From Roseateles sp. (lineage in GTDB: Bacteria > Pseudomonadota > Gammaproteobacteria > Burkholderiales > Burkholderiaceae_C): a stretch of 64,000 nucleotides of DNA. The notes below the pieces were generated by a model. That model was given only the letters and a program-made list of their open reading frames with translations, was not told the origin of the DNA and ran no database searches. Where the stretch lies: the NCBI RefSeq assembly GCF_019237615.1, contig NZ_JAFAGT010000069.1:1-64000 (forward strand). The letters are read 5' to 3'. Shown here in pieces: positions 53,044-61,726 of this stretch (its first letter is position 1; the number at the start of each line of letters is the position of its first letter). The position numbers were made by a program, and so were the translations under genes.

Positions 53044-55359
53044 GTGAACAAAACAACTCTTGCGACCGCCCTGGTCGCCTGTTTTCCGTTTCTGGGCTCG
53101 CCCTGCGCGCATGCTCAGGCGAACACAGGCCCAGGCCCGGCCCAGGATGAGTCCGCCGCCACGGCGGAGGCGCCCGTCGAGACGCCACAAACCGTCGAAC
53201 GGGTTGTCGTGCGGGGTTCATACCTGAGCGCCGGCTCGCAGAGCGCGATGAAGGGGAATGTCGCGGTCCGCGACACACCGTTCTCGGTTTCGCCCTACCA
53301 GGAGTCCTTCCTGAAGGCGATCGAGTCGACCAACATCGCCGACCTCTACAACTACATGACCGGCGTGAAGCGCAACGGCAACACCGGCTACGACCTGAAC
53401 ATCCGCGGCTTCAAGACCTCGGGCAACGACCGCAACGCGATCATGGTGGACGGCATGCCTGGCCTGGGCGTTCGCTTCGGCTCACCGCCGACGATCGGTG
53501 TAGAGCGGGTCGAGGTTGTCAAGGGGCCGGCCTCTGTGCTCTACGGGAACGCCCAGCCCGGCGGTTTCGTCAACATGATCAGCAAAAAGCCCAAGTCCGC
53601 ATGGGCCGGTTCGGCGGAGGTGCGCGCCACTGGCTATAGCGGCGCCGGTCTGCGTCTCGGCGACGCCGCCGGCTATGACGCCGCCATCGATCTGACGGGA
53701 CCGCTCGACAAGGAGGGCAACTACCTGTTCCGCGTGGTCGCGCAGACCACCGACAAGAACACCTTTCGCACCGACGCCTACAACAAGGGCACCTACTTCG
53801 CCCCCAGCTTCACCTGGGTCATCGACGAGGCGACGAGTCTGAGCGCGGCGGTTGAACTGCGCCAGACGACCTCCGCCTACGACACCTTCCTGGTGGCGCC
53901 GAACCGTGACATCCAACTCGCGTCACCCATCCGCACCCGGTACCAGGAACCGACCGACACGCAGAAGGAGGCCGGCAGGACGCTGACCCTGTCCTTCAAC
54001 CACTCCTTCGACAACCGCTTCGAGTTGAATGCCAAGGTCCGCAGCGTGCGTCAGCACGACGACGCATCGGGTTTCGACGTCAACAGCATACTCACTGCCG
54101 CCAACTCGAGCTGCCAGACCCACAACGGCCCCGTTACAGGCGCCAACCTCTGCCTCAGCCGGCGCGCCCGCGGCCAGCACAACGAGAGGCAGTACGACTT
54201 CTTCGACGTCAACGTCGGTGGCCCTTTCAAGACAGGCGACATCGGTCACAAGATGCTTCTGGGCATCAACGGCGGGCGCGAGACTGCGGACCTTAACCGC
54301 CTGCAGTTCAATGTGCTGACGGCCGCACAGAACGGCAATATCTCGATCTACGACCCGGTCTATGGGGTCGTCGCTCCCCTCAGCTCCTATTCGGCGGGCC
54401 TGCCGAAAGATCTGACCCATCGCGCGACGGTTTCGCGCAGCCTAGGCGTCTACGCGAGCGACCTGATCACGCTGAGCGAAGACTGGAAAGCCATGGCCGG
54501 CCTGCGCTGGGCGAATGAGAAGCAGGACGCTGAGGAACTGCGTGTCCCCGGAACGCTGCCGTCGAGCAAGAGCGACGTCAAGGTGCTGCCGATGTTCGGT
54601 GTGCTGTACCAGCCTACCAAGCAGTGGACGCTCTACACCAGCTATGCGACCTCGATGGTGCCCGTACCGGCTGCGACCCAGGACATTTACGGCGCCAATC
54701 CCTTCCAGCCCGAACAAGCCAAGCAGATCGAGGCCGGGGTCAAGGCCGAGTTGTTCGAGGGCCGGCTGAACGCGACCCTCGCCGCCTTCCGGATCAGGAA
54801 GAACGACGCGATCAACAGCTTTGCCTGCAACACCGTGCCTGGCGCGACGGCGACCGGCACCTGCTCCACGCAAATCGGCTCCGAAGAGGCCAAAGGCATC
54901 GAGTTCGAGCTGAACGCGCGGCCGACCAGGGACTGGCAGTTCACGCTGGGCTATGCCTTCTCTGATGCGAAGGTGACGGCGTCCAAGGACGCAGCCCAGG
55001 TGGGCGCACGCCTGACCAACAACGCGAAGAACAACCTCAACATCTGGAACCGCTACGAGTTCGGCGGCGCGCTGGATGGCTTCGCACTTGGCGCCGGACT
55101 GGTCTACGTGGGTGAGCGCATGGGATTCATCCCGACCACGGCGGCCAACGGCACGGTGGACAGCCGCCTGATGCCGCTGCCGAGCTACACGGTGCTCGAT
55201 CTCGGCGCTTACTACAACGTCGGCCGGTATTCCTTCTCCGCCAAGGTTGGTAACGTCACCGGCAAGACCTACTACGAGAGCGCCGGCTTCACCGGGGACA
55301 TCAATATCGTCCCAGGCAGCCCGCGCAATGTCGCTGTTTCGATGAGGGTGCACTTCTGA
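53044..55359 (+). CDS. TonB-dependent siderophore-type receptor of the binding-protein locus
   Basis: 771 residues from GTG 53044, preceded by AGGAGA. Signal peptide, then TVERVVVRGSYLSAGSQSAMKGNVAVRDTPFSVSPY, a plug of the ferric-siderophore subfamily (LYNYMTGVKRNGNTGYDLNIRGF, IMVDGMPGLGVRFGSPPTIGVERVEVVKGPASVLYGNAQPGGFVNMISKKPK) and a barrel that ends AVSMRVHF. No N-terminal signalling domain is present. The stop overlaps the start of the next PstS-like gene by one base. The plug type suggests an iron chelate, but the PstS-like partners leave the ligand open. Confidence 0.9.
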   Translation: MNKTTLATALVACFPFLGSPCAHAQANTGPGPAQDESAATAEAPVETPQTVERVVVRGSYLSAGSQSAMKGNVAVRDTPFSVSPYQESFLKAIESTNIADLYNYMTGVKRNGNTGYDLNIRGFKTSGNDRNAIMVDGMPGLGVRFGSPPTIGVERVEVVKGPASVLYGNAQPGGFVNMISKKPKSAWAGSAEVRATGYSGAGLRLGDAAGYDAAIDLTGPLDKEGNYLFRVVAQTTDKNTFRTDAYNKGTYFAPSFTWVIDEATSLSAAVELRQTTSAYDTFLVAPNRDIQLASPIRTRYQEPTDTQKEAGRTLTLSFNHSFDNRFELNAKVRSVRQHDDASGFDVNSILTAANSSCQTHNGPVTGANLCLSRRARGQHNERQYDFFDVNVGGPFKTGDIGHKMLLGINGGRETADLNRLQFNVLTAAQNGNISIYDPVYGVVAPLSSYSAGLPKDLTHRATVSRSLGVYASDLITLSEDWKAMAGLRWANEKQDAEELRVPGTLPSSKSDVKVLPMFGVLYQPTKQWTLYTSYATSMVPVPAATQDIYGANPFQPEQAKQIEAGVKAELFEGRLNATLAAFRIRKNDAINSFACNTVPGATATGTCSTQIGSEEAKGIEFELNARPTRDWQFTLGYAFSDAKVTASKDAAQVGARLTNNAKNNLNIWNRYEFGGALDGFALGAGLVYVGERMGFIPTTAANGTVDSRLMPLPSYTVLDLGAYYNVGRYSFSAKVGNVTGKTYYESAGFTGDINIVPGSPRNVAVSMRVHF

Positions 55360-56489
55360 TGCGTAGAAAACAACTGACCTGCGCGGTCGCCATCATGCTG
55401 TTCGCCAGCGCCGGCGCGCGCGCGCAATCCATGGTCGAGTGGGTCGTCCCGACCACCCCGACCAATGTCAAGCAGACCGAGGAGCAAGCCGAGGAGGGTC
55501 GGCAGAAAGGCCGCGAACTGCCCGCCCCCGAGATCTTGCAGCCGATGCTGGACGCGCAGTTGCCCAGCTACCAGCCGCGCCGCGACATCAAGATCAGTGG
55601 CACGTTCAAGGGCGCGGCGTCCGACGTGCTCGTCGTACTGGCGCAGAAGTGGATGGCGAAGTTCAAGGCCTACTACCCCAACGCCCACCTCTCCATTGCC
55701 CCGCCCTACGCGGGCAGCCTGGGCGCCATCGAGCTCATCAAGGGCGACCTGGACTTCGTCTTCGTCTCGCGCGAGCTCAAGCCCGAAGACATCAGCAAGT
55801 TCAAGACCAAGTTCGGCTACGAACCGCTGAGCGTGCCCATCAGCGGCGGCTCGTATCGACACTACGGCGCACTGGATGCCGTCGGCTTCTTCGTCAACAA
55901 GGCCAACCCCATCGAGAAGATCACATTCCAGCAGCTCGATGCCATGTACTCGACGACCCGCCACCGCGGCGGCCAGGCGATCAGCAAATGGGGTGACCTG
56001 GGTCTTACGGGCGAATGGGCTGACAAGCCCATCCACCTCTATGGCATCAAGCCCTGGAACGGCTTCGAGGAATTCGTGCGCCAGCGCGTGCTCAGTACCG
56101 ATGGCAAACGCGGCGAGTGGCGCGACGACATCCGTTTCGAGAAGCTCGTCTTCCCGATGGCCAAGGACATCGCCGCCGACCCAGAGGGCATCGGCTACGC
56201 CGGCATGGCCTACACGGATGCGCCGGTCAAGCTGATCCCCCTGGTCGAGAAGGCCGGCGACCCGCCGCAGGCACCCACCTACGAGAACGTCGCGTTGGCC
56301 TCCTATCCACTCAGCCGCCTCATCTACTTCAACACCAACAAGGCGCCCGGCAAGCCGCTGAATCCGGTGCTTGAGGAGTTCCTGCGCTTCGTTCTGAGCC
56401 GTGAAGGCCAGCAGGTCGTGCTCGAGCACGCGCGCTACATCCCGCTGCGGGCCGGTCAGGCCAGCCAGGCGAAGGATCTGCTGAAGTGA
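55359..56489 (+). CDS. PstS-like periplasmic binding protein, paralogue 2
   Basis: 376 residues with a signal peptide (FASAGARAQ). After a charged N-terminal stretch (EEQAEEGRQKGRELPAPEILQPMLDAQLPSY) come IKISGTFKGAASDVLVVLAQKWM, the putative ligand loop PPYAGSLGAIEL, FVFVSRELKPEDI, NPIEKITFQQLDAMYS, WGDLGLTGEWADKPIHLYG and YPLSRLIYFNTNKAPGKPLNPVLEEFLRFVLSREGQ. The late motifs are shared by all PstS-like proteins here. PstS-type proteins bind phosphate in classical systems; whether this one does is unknown. It is directly coupled to the TonB receptor. Confidence 0.82.
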   Translation: MRRKQLTCAVAIMLFASAGARAQSMVEWVVPTTPTNVKQTEEQAEEGRQKGRELPAPEILQPMLDAQLPSYQPRRDIKISGTFKGAASDVLVVLAQKWMAKFKAYYPNAHLSIAPPYAGSLGAIELIKGDLDFVFVSRELKPEDISKFKTKFGYEPLSVPISGGSYRHYGALDAVGFFVNKANPIEKITFQQLDAMYSTTRHRGGQAISKWGDLGLTGEWADKPIHLYGIKPWNGFEEFVRQRVLSTDGKRGEWRDDIRFEKLVFPMAKDIAADPEGIGYAGMAYTDAPVKLIPLVEKAGDPPQAPTYENVALASYPLSRLIYFNTNKAPGKPLNPVLEEFLRFVLSREGQQVVLEHARYIPLRAGQASQAKDLLK

Positions 56490-57622
56490 AGCGCGCCGGG
56501 GCCGCCGCTGCCCTGACGGTGGCGACCTGGCTCGCACCCTTCGGCGCGGTGGCCGATCCGCCGGAGTGGGCTCAGGCCGGGCGCCCTGCCCCGCCGCCAG
56601 AGTTCCTCCAGCCGACGCTGGACGCCGGGCTCGCACCCTACCGCACCAGCGGCGCGCACGGTCGGCTCGAAGGCTGCGCACCGCCCATCGTGGCAGCGCT
56701 CGCGGCGCAGTGGATGCGGGCGTTCCAGGCACGCGAGCCCGGCGTGCGGGTCGAGTTGTCGCCGCCCTATCTGCCGCCGCAGGGTGCGCTCAACCCCCGT
56801 CTGCGCGACTTCCTGGAGGGGCATCTCGACTTCGCCTTCCTGACGCGCGAGATGGCGGCCTCCGACGTGGCGCAGTTCCGCCGCGTGCACGGATTTGACC
56901 CGCTGCTGCTGCCGGTGAGCGGGGGCAGCTTCCGGCATTTCGGCTTCGTCGATGCGGTCGCCGTCGTCGTCCATCGCAACAACCCGCTGCAAGGCCTGAG
57001 CCTGGCGCAGCTCGACGCCATCTTTTCTCGCACCCGCCATCGCGGGCAGGCGGCACCGGCGGTGACCTGGGGCGAGCTTGGTCTTCCCGAATGGACCGGC
57101 CGGCCGGTACACGTCGTCGGCACCGGCGCCTGGGTCGGCGAGGAGTCTGCCCGCGCAACCTTCTTCCGCGAGCGCGTGATGGACGGCGCCGCACAGCGGG
57201 GCGAATGGCGCGACGACGGCCGTCCGCCCGATGCGGGTGACGCCGTCGTCACCGAGGCGGTGGCAGCCGACCCGCTGGCAATCGGGTTCACGGCGATGGG
57301 GCATCTCACGCCTGGCGTTCGTGCGATTGCGATCGCAGTGCAACCCGACTCGCCCCTCATCGAGCCGAGCTACGAAAACGTGGCGCGCGCGACCTATCCG
57401 CTAAGCCGGGTCTTCTACCTGGCCCTGGCGCGCAAGCCGGGCCACACGCTACGTCCCGCACTCGAGGCCTGGACGCGCTTCCTGGTGAGCAAGGACGGGC
57501 AGGCCCTGGTGCTGGCGCAGGGCGTCTTCCTGCCGTTGCGCGAGTTCCAGGCCAGCCAGGCGCTGGAAAAGCTGTCGCAATTTTCAGGTGGCGTTCAGCC
57601 TGGATTCGGCTTCGCACCCTAA
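56486..57622 (+). CDS. PstS-like periplasmic binding protein, paralogue 3
   Basis: 378 residues from GTG 56486, overlapping the previous stop (GTGA). It is the closest relative of its upstream neighbour: PAPPPEFLQPTLDAGLAPY, loop SPPYLPPQGALN, FAFLTREMAASDVAQF, NPLQGLSLAQLDAIFS, WGELGLPEWTGRPVHVVG and YPLSRVFYLALARKPGHTLRPALEAWTRFLVSKDGQ. The ligand loop differs from that of its neighbour, so the ligands or affinities may differ. Its last codons and stop overlap the promoter box of the next operon; the TAA stop is part of the CCTAAG -10 element. Confidence 0.8.
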   Translation: MKRAGAAAALTVATWLAPFGAVADPPEWAQAGRPAPPPEFLQPTLDAGLAPYRTSGAHGRLEGCAPPIVAALAAQWMRAFQAREPGVRVELSPPYLPPQGALNPRLRDFLEGHLDFAFLTREMAASDVAQFRRVHGFDPLLLPVSGGSFRHFGFVDAVAVVVHRNNPLQGLSLAQLDAIFSRTRHRGQAAPAVTWGELGLPEWTGRPVHVVGTGAWVGEESARATFFRERVMDGAAQRGEWRDDGRPPDAGDAVVTEAVAADPLAIGFTAMGHLTPGVRAIAIAVQPDSPLIEPSYENVARATYPLSRVFYLALARKPGHTLRPALEAWTRFLVSKDGQALVLAQGVFLPLREFQASQALEKLSQFSGGVQPGFGFAP

Positions 57623-57623
57623 G
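57582..57623 (+). promoter_or_regulatory. Locus promoter box 3, inside the end of the preceding gene
   Basis: Repeats begin TTTCAG (57582), GTTCAG (57593) and ATTCGG (57604); CCTAAG starts at 57618, 36 bases after the first repeat begins. The box overlaps the last 14 codons of the preceding gene. It drives the two-gene PstS-like operon starting at 57679. Confidence 0.75.
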
Positions 57624-57678
57624 GTTCGCCGGGCCCTGGCTCTCGCCGAGAGCCGGTGAATTACTGATGGAGACATTG

Positions 57679-58731
57679 ATGAAGACCCATGCTTTCAACA
57701 TCGCCGTCGCTGCCGCGCTGCTCGCATTCGCCGCCGGCCCCGTCCGGGCGCTGAAGTACGCAGCCCCCGAGCACTCGCTCAAGGCCGACCCGTCGATCCC
57801 CAAGTGGAACCCCGGTCCCGTCGCCAGCGAGCCCGAGGAGGAACTGACCATCGTCGGCGCCGACATCATGGACGAGATGGTGCTGGGCTGGACCAAGATC
57901 TACCGCAAGCAGTACCCGCGCCTTTCGCTGACGATGGACCTGCGCGCCTCGGGCGCCGGCAGCCCCGGTCTGGTGTCGGGCCAGGGCCACCTGGCCCCGG
58001 TCGGCCGCGAGATGTTCCCGAAGGAGCGCCAGGCCTTCATCGACAAATTCGGCTACGAGCCGCTGGAGATCAAGGTCGCGACCGGCAGCGTCGGCTCGCT
58101 CGGCAAGACGGCCAGCAGCGTCATCCTCGTCGACAAGGACAACCCGATCGACTGCCTGAGCCTGCCGCAGCTCGACGCAATCTACTCCAAGACGCGCAAG
58201 CTCGGCCACAAGGAGGTCAACACCTGGGGCGACCTTGGTGCGACAGGTGCCTGGGCGACCAAGCCCATCCACCTGTACGGTCTGAAGGCGGTCAACGGTA
58301 TCGAGCAGTACTTCAAGGCTGTCGCGATGGACGGCGGCGAGTACAAGGACAACATCCAGTTCGTCAAGGGCAAGGGCTTCACGCACGCCTTCACCGTCGC
58401 CGCCGAAGACATGGCCAAGAACCCTGGCGGCCTGACCTACGCGCTGCTTGCCAATGTCACGCCCAACGTCAAGGTGCTGAACCTGTCGTCGAAGCAGGGC
58501 GGCACCTGCTATGCGCCGACGGTCGAGAACGTCTACCAGCACAAGTACCCGTTCAGCCGCTACGTCTACATCTACGTCAACAAAGCCCCGGGCAAGCCGC
58601 TGGAGCCCAAGGTCAAGGAGTTCCTCAAACTCGTGCTGAGCCAGGAGGGCCAGCAGGTGGTGGCGGATGAGCGCGTCTTCATCCCGCTGCTGCCCGAGGT
58701 GGCGAAGGAAGAGCTGAAGAAGCTGGACTGA
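57679..58731 (+). CDS. PstS-like periplasmic binding protein, paralogue 4
   Basis: 350 residues from ATG 57679, chosen because GGAG lies at proper distance; the ATG at 57667 is too close to any site. Signal peptide ends GPVRA. Motifs: LTIVGADIMDEMVLGWTKIY, ligand loop RASGAGSPGLVSG (closest of the set to the classical PstS SGxG loop), LAPVGREMFPKERQAF, NPIDCLSLPQLDAIYS, WGDLGATGAWATKPIHLYG, YPFSRYVYIYVNKAPGKPLEPKVKEFLKLVLSQEGQ. Of the five PstS-like proteins this is the best candidate for true phosphate binding. First gene of its operon, 14 bases before the next. Confidence 0.83.
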   Translation: MKTHAFNIAVAAALLAFAAGPVRALKYAAPEHSLKADPSIPKWNPGPVASEPEEELTIVGADIMDEMVLGWTKIYRKQYPRLSLTMDLRASGAGSPGLVSGQGHLAPVGREMFPKERQAFIDKFGYEPLEIKVATGSVGSLGKTASSVILVDKDNPIDCLSLPQLDAIYSKTRKLGHKEVNTWGDLGATGAWATKPIHLYGLKAVNGIEQYFKAVAMDGGEYKDNIQFVKGKGFTHAFTVAAEDMAKNPGGLTYALLANVTPNVKVLNLSSKQGGTCYAPTVENVYQHKYPFSRYVYIYVNKAPGKPLEPKVKEFLKLVLSQEGQQVVADERVFIPLLPEVAKEELKKLD

Positions 58732-58745
58732 CTCGTAGCCTGAAG

Positions 58746-59723
58746 ATGGACAGGCGAAGCCTGCTTGCGGCCTTGTCGGCCGCTCTCGCGAGGGCCCCGG
58801 CGATGGCGGAGCAGTTGCTGCCACCCCCGGGTGCGCCCTATCTGAACGCCGACGGCGCGATCCGCATCGTCGGCTACAACGATATGCAGGAGATGCTGGA
58901 CGCGATCACCGCGCTGTTCCGGCGCATGCATTCCGGCTTCAAGTTCGAGCTGATTCTCAAAGGCACGCGAACAGCGCCCGACGCGCTGGCCCGCGGTCTG
59001 TCGCTGCTGGCGCCCATGGGTGCGGAGTTCTCCGAGGCCGAGCTGGCCGGCTACGCTCGCATCACTGGGGGGGACCTGCCGCTGCCCTTTCATGTCGCGC
59101 ACGATTCGCTGAATCCGGCGGCGCTGTCGGCGCCGCTGGGCGTCTTCGTCGATGCGCGCAACCCGGTGAGCACTCTCAGCATGGCTCAGCTCGCACGGGT
59201 GTTCACGGGGGGCGTCATGCATTGGGGCCAGCTCGGAGTCGGAGGTGAGTGGGCCAGGCGCCCCATCCACCTCTGCGGCATGGCGCCCGCGACGGCGCTG
59301 GGCCGGCTGATGCTGCACCGGCTCGGCGGCGAAGCCTTCGCACCGGGCTTTGCGGGATATGCACAGTCGCGCGATGCGGTCGCCTGTGTCGCGGCCAACC
59401 CGCTGGCGATCGGCTTCGCGTCGCTGAACCGCGGCGTTCCTGGCGTGCGCGCCCTGCCGCTGTCGGCGCACGACGGCAAGCCCGCCTTTGCCGGCACGCG
59501 CGACGATCTCGTCTCCGGCCGCTATCCGTTGGATCGCCACCTGCTGATTTATCTGCGCACCGACCCGCTGACGAAGCGCATCGACCCGGTGGCGCGCGAG
59601 TTGCTGCGCCTGATGCTGTCCGCCGAAGGACAGCAGGCCATCGCCGCCGGCACACTCGGCTACCTGCCCTTGAGCGAACCCGAGCGCATGGCGGAACTGA
59701 AGAGGCTGGCTGCGCTGGAATGA
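58746..59723 (+). CDS. PstS-like periplasmic binding protein, paralogue 5
   Basis: 325 residues. The N-terminus (MDRRSLLAALSAALARAPAMA) reads like a short, possibly Tat-like (DRRSLL) signal. Then IRIVGYNDMQEMLDAITALFRRM, ligand loop KGTRTAPDALARG, LLAPMGAEFSEAELAGY, NPVSTLSMAQLARVF, WGQLGVGGEWARRPIHLCG, YPLDRHLLIYLRTDPLTKRIDPVARELLRLMLSAEGQQ. The C-terminal motif deviates most from the set. It is the second gene of the unit that begins at 57679. Confidence 0.8.
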   Translation: MDRRSLLAALSAALARAPAMAEQLLPPPGAPYLNADGAIRIVGYNDMQEMLDAITALFRRMHSGFKFELILKGTRTAPDALARGLSLLAPMGAEFSEAELAGYARITGGDLPLPFHVAHDSLNPAALSAPLGVFVDARNPVSTLSMAQLARVFTGGVMHWGQLGVGGEWARRPIHLCGMAPATALGRLMLHRLGGEAFAPGFAGYAQSRDAVACVAANPLAIGFASLNRGVPGVRALPLSAHDGKPAFAGTRDDLVSGRYPLDRHLLIYLRTDPLTKRIDPVARELLRLMLSAEGQQAIAAGTLGYLPLSEPERMAELKRLAALE

Positions 59724-59743
59724 GGTCGCAGCCTGAAAGAATA

Positions 59744-59785
59744 TTCAGGTCCGTTTCAGACTGGCTTTATGCACGAGGCCTAGTC
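59744..59785 (+). promoter_or_regulatory. Locus promoter box 4 (tandem 11-bp repeats plus -10)
   Basis: Repeats begin ATTCAG (59744), TTTCAG (59755) and CTTTAT (59766); CCTAGT starts at 59780, 36 bases after the first repeat begins. The third repeat is weak. It drives the operon that begins with the barrel-like protein at 59832. Confidence 0.7.
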
Positions 59786-59831
59786 TCCTCGTGAGCTACC
59801 GGCAACGTACCGGTTCGGCCGGAGACATAAT

Positions 59832-60608
59832 TTGCGCAACCTCGCTGTTCTCATTCTTTGCGTCGCATTGGCCGCGGGCCCCTTCACCGCCCGCGCCGAG
59901 CTCAGCGACGAGATTCAGGTCTACACCGACGACATCAATGCACCCGGCCAGAAGGGCCTGGAGTTGCACGTCAATACGACGCCGCGCGGCCGCAGGACAC
60001 CCGACTATCCCGGCGAGGCCGTGCCCTACCACGGACTACGAGTCACACCTGAGTTCTCGCTGGGGCTGACGCCTACGCTGGAAGCGGGCCTCTACCTACC
60101 CACCAACCGCGACGCCAACGGTCATTTCAGCCTCGCCGGCATGAAGCTGCGCATGAAATGGCTGCCACTGAAGGCCGAGGAAGGCGGCAGCGGCTTGTTT
60201 GCCGGGGCCAACGTCGAGCTGTCACGCCTGCAGCAGCGTTTCTCGGAATCTCGCAACAGTGCCGAGCTGCGCCTGATTGGCGGCTGGCGCGGCGCCGACT
60301 GGCTGCTGGCGGCCAACCCGGTCATCGGCGTGAACCTGTCGCCCGGCTACCGCAGCGGCGGCGCCGACCTGTCGCTGGGGCTGAAGGCGGCGCGCAGCGT
60401 CGCCAACAAGCTCGCGCTCGGGCTGGAGTACTACGTCGACATCGGCACGACCCAGGGCAGGCTGCCGGCTGCACAACAGCCTCGCAGCCTCTACCTCGCC
60501 ATGGACGGAGAGATCCACGGCTGGGACATCAACGCCGGCATTGGCCATGGCCTCAACGGCGCGACCGACCGGCTGACGCTCAAGCTCATCGTCGGCTTCC
60601 CACTCTGA
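59832..60608 (+). CDS. Predicted outer-membrane beta-barrel protein
   Basis: 258 residues, apparently from TTG 59832, which follows GGAGA at proper distance; no in-frame ATG lies nearby. Signal peptide ends FTARA. The body is an alternating series of amphipathic strands (LELHVNTTP, LRVTPEFSLGLTPTLEAGLYLP, GMKLRMKWLPL, SAELRLIGGWR, LALGLEYYVDIGT, LYLAMDGEIHGWDINAGIGHGL) ending LKLIVGFPL, as in small porin-like or MetA-pathway-type barrels. I cannot name the family. It heads the operon with the iron-type binding protein and may be a channel for the locus ligand. Confidence 0.65.
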   Translation: MRNLAVLILCVALAAGPFTARAELSDEIQVYTDDINAPGQKGLELHVNTTPRGRRTPDYPGEAVPYHGLRVTPEFSLGLTPTLEAGLYLPTNRDANGHFSLAGMKLRMKWLPLKAEEGGSGLFAGANVELSRLQQRFSESRNSAELRLIGGWRGADWLLAANPVIGVNLSPGYRSGGADLSLGLKAARSVANKLALGLEYYVDIGTTQGRLPAAQQPRSLYLAMDGEIHGWDINAGIGHGLNGATDRLTLKLIVGFPL

Positions 60609-60637
60609 ACCGCCTTCAAGCTCTCATCGGAGACTCC

Positions 60638-61726
60638 ATGTTGCGTTCACGTTTCCTCCTGCTCATGCTGTGCGCCCTCTCGGCCACCGGCGGCGCGCTG
60701 GCCCAGTCCTCCGCCGACCTCGTGTCGGCCGCGCGGCGCGAAGGTCGCGTCGTCATCTACAGCGTGCTGAGCAACAAGGCCGCTGCCCCGCTGGTAGCCG
60801 GCTTCAAGGCGCTCTACCCAGGCATCGAAGTGGACTACGACGGCGAGGGCGGCTCCAACGAGGTCGATGAGCGCTTCCGCGGCGAGGTGGCGGCGGGCAA
60901 GCCATCGGCCGACGTGATGTGGAGCTCGGCGATGGACCTGCAGATGAAGCTGGTCGTCGACGGCTACGCGGCCCATTACGAAAGCCCCGAGCGTGGCGCC
61001 CTGGCCGCGGGCCTGAACTTCGAGGACCGCGCCTGGGGCACGACGCGCGAGCCTGTCGTGTTCGCCTACAACCGCCGCCTGCTGCCCATTGACGCGGTAC
61101 CGCGGGACCACGCCGCGCTGGTCCGCGCGCTGCGCGACCCCGCCGGCCCACTGCGCGACAAGGTGACGGCCTTCGACATCGAGAAAAGCGGTGTCGGCTT
61201 CATGTTCGCGGCCCAGGACGCGGCCCAGAACCCCGCCTTCGACGAGCTGCTGTTGGCCCTGGGCGCGGGAGGCCTGAAGCAGTCTCCCGGCACCGGCGCG
61301 ATGCTGGCCGACATCCACGCGGGCCGCAGCCTGCTGGGCTACAACATCATGGGCGCCTACGCGCTGTCGCGCTCCCGCAAGGACCTGCCCGACCTCGCCG
61401 TCGTGATGCCGAGCGACTACACGCTGGTACTGTCGCGCGTGATGCTCGTCAGCCTCCACGCGCCGCACCCGAATGCCGCGCGCCTGTGGGCGGACTACCT
61501 GCTGTCGCGGCACGGCCAGCAGATCGTCGCCGACGCACTGGAGCTGTTCTCGGTGCGCTCCGACGTGAGTGGAGAGCACAGCGGCGCGGCCCTCGATGCC
61601 CGCCTTGGCGCCAACGGGCGCCTCATCTCCGTCGACACCCGCCTGGCCGACACGCTAGTGCCCGCGCGCCACGACGCGCTGGTGCAGCGCTGGCGCACCA
61701 GTCTGCAACGCGGGGCCGCGCAATGA
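60638..61726 (+). CDS. Iron(III)-type (AfuA/FbpA-like) substrate-binding protein
   Basis: 362 residues from ATG 60638 (GGAGAC upstream); the long ORF start is a shadow of the preceding gene. Signal peptide ends GALAQ. Family features: SAARREGRVVIYSVLSNKAAAPLVAGFKALYPGIEVDY, then GKPSADVMWSSAMDLQMKLVVDG and VVFAYNRRLLP, as in class-II iron(III) or related binding proteins. The Tyr residues used by FbpA for iron cannot be assigned with confidence, so the ligand is uncertain. No cognate ATPase or permease adjoins it. The stop overlaps the next start (ATGA). Confidence 0.78.
   Translation: MLRSRFLLLMLCALSATGGALAQSSADLVSAARREGRVVIYSVLSNKAAAPLVAGFKALYPGIEVDYDGEGGSNEVDERFRGEVAAGKPSADVMWSSAMDLQMKLVVDGYAAHYESPERGALAAGLNFEDRAWGTTREPVVFAYNRRLLPIDAVPRDHAALVRALRDPAGPLRDKVTAFDIEKSGVGFMFAAQDAAQNPAFDELLLALGAGGLKQSPGTGAMLADIHAGRSLLGYNIMGAYALSRSRKDLPDLAVVMPSDYTLVLSRVMLVSLHAPHPNAARLWADYLLSRHGQQIVADALELFSVRSDVSGEHSGAALDARLGANGRLISVDTRLADTLVPARHDALVQRWRTSLQRGAAQ

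Noticed and set aside
51458-59723. PstS-like genes as a normal phosphate (pst) operon
   Set aside because: No pstC, pstA, pstB or phoU is present, the paralogues are multiplied and their ligand loops differ, and they are coupled to a TonB receptor.
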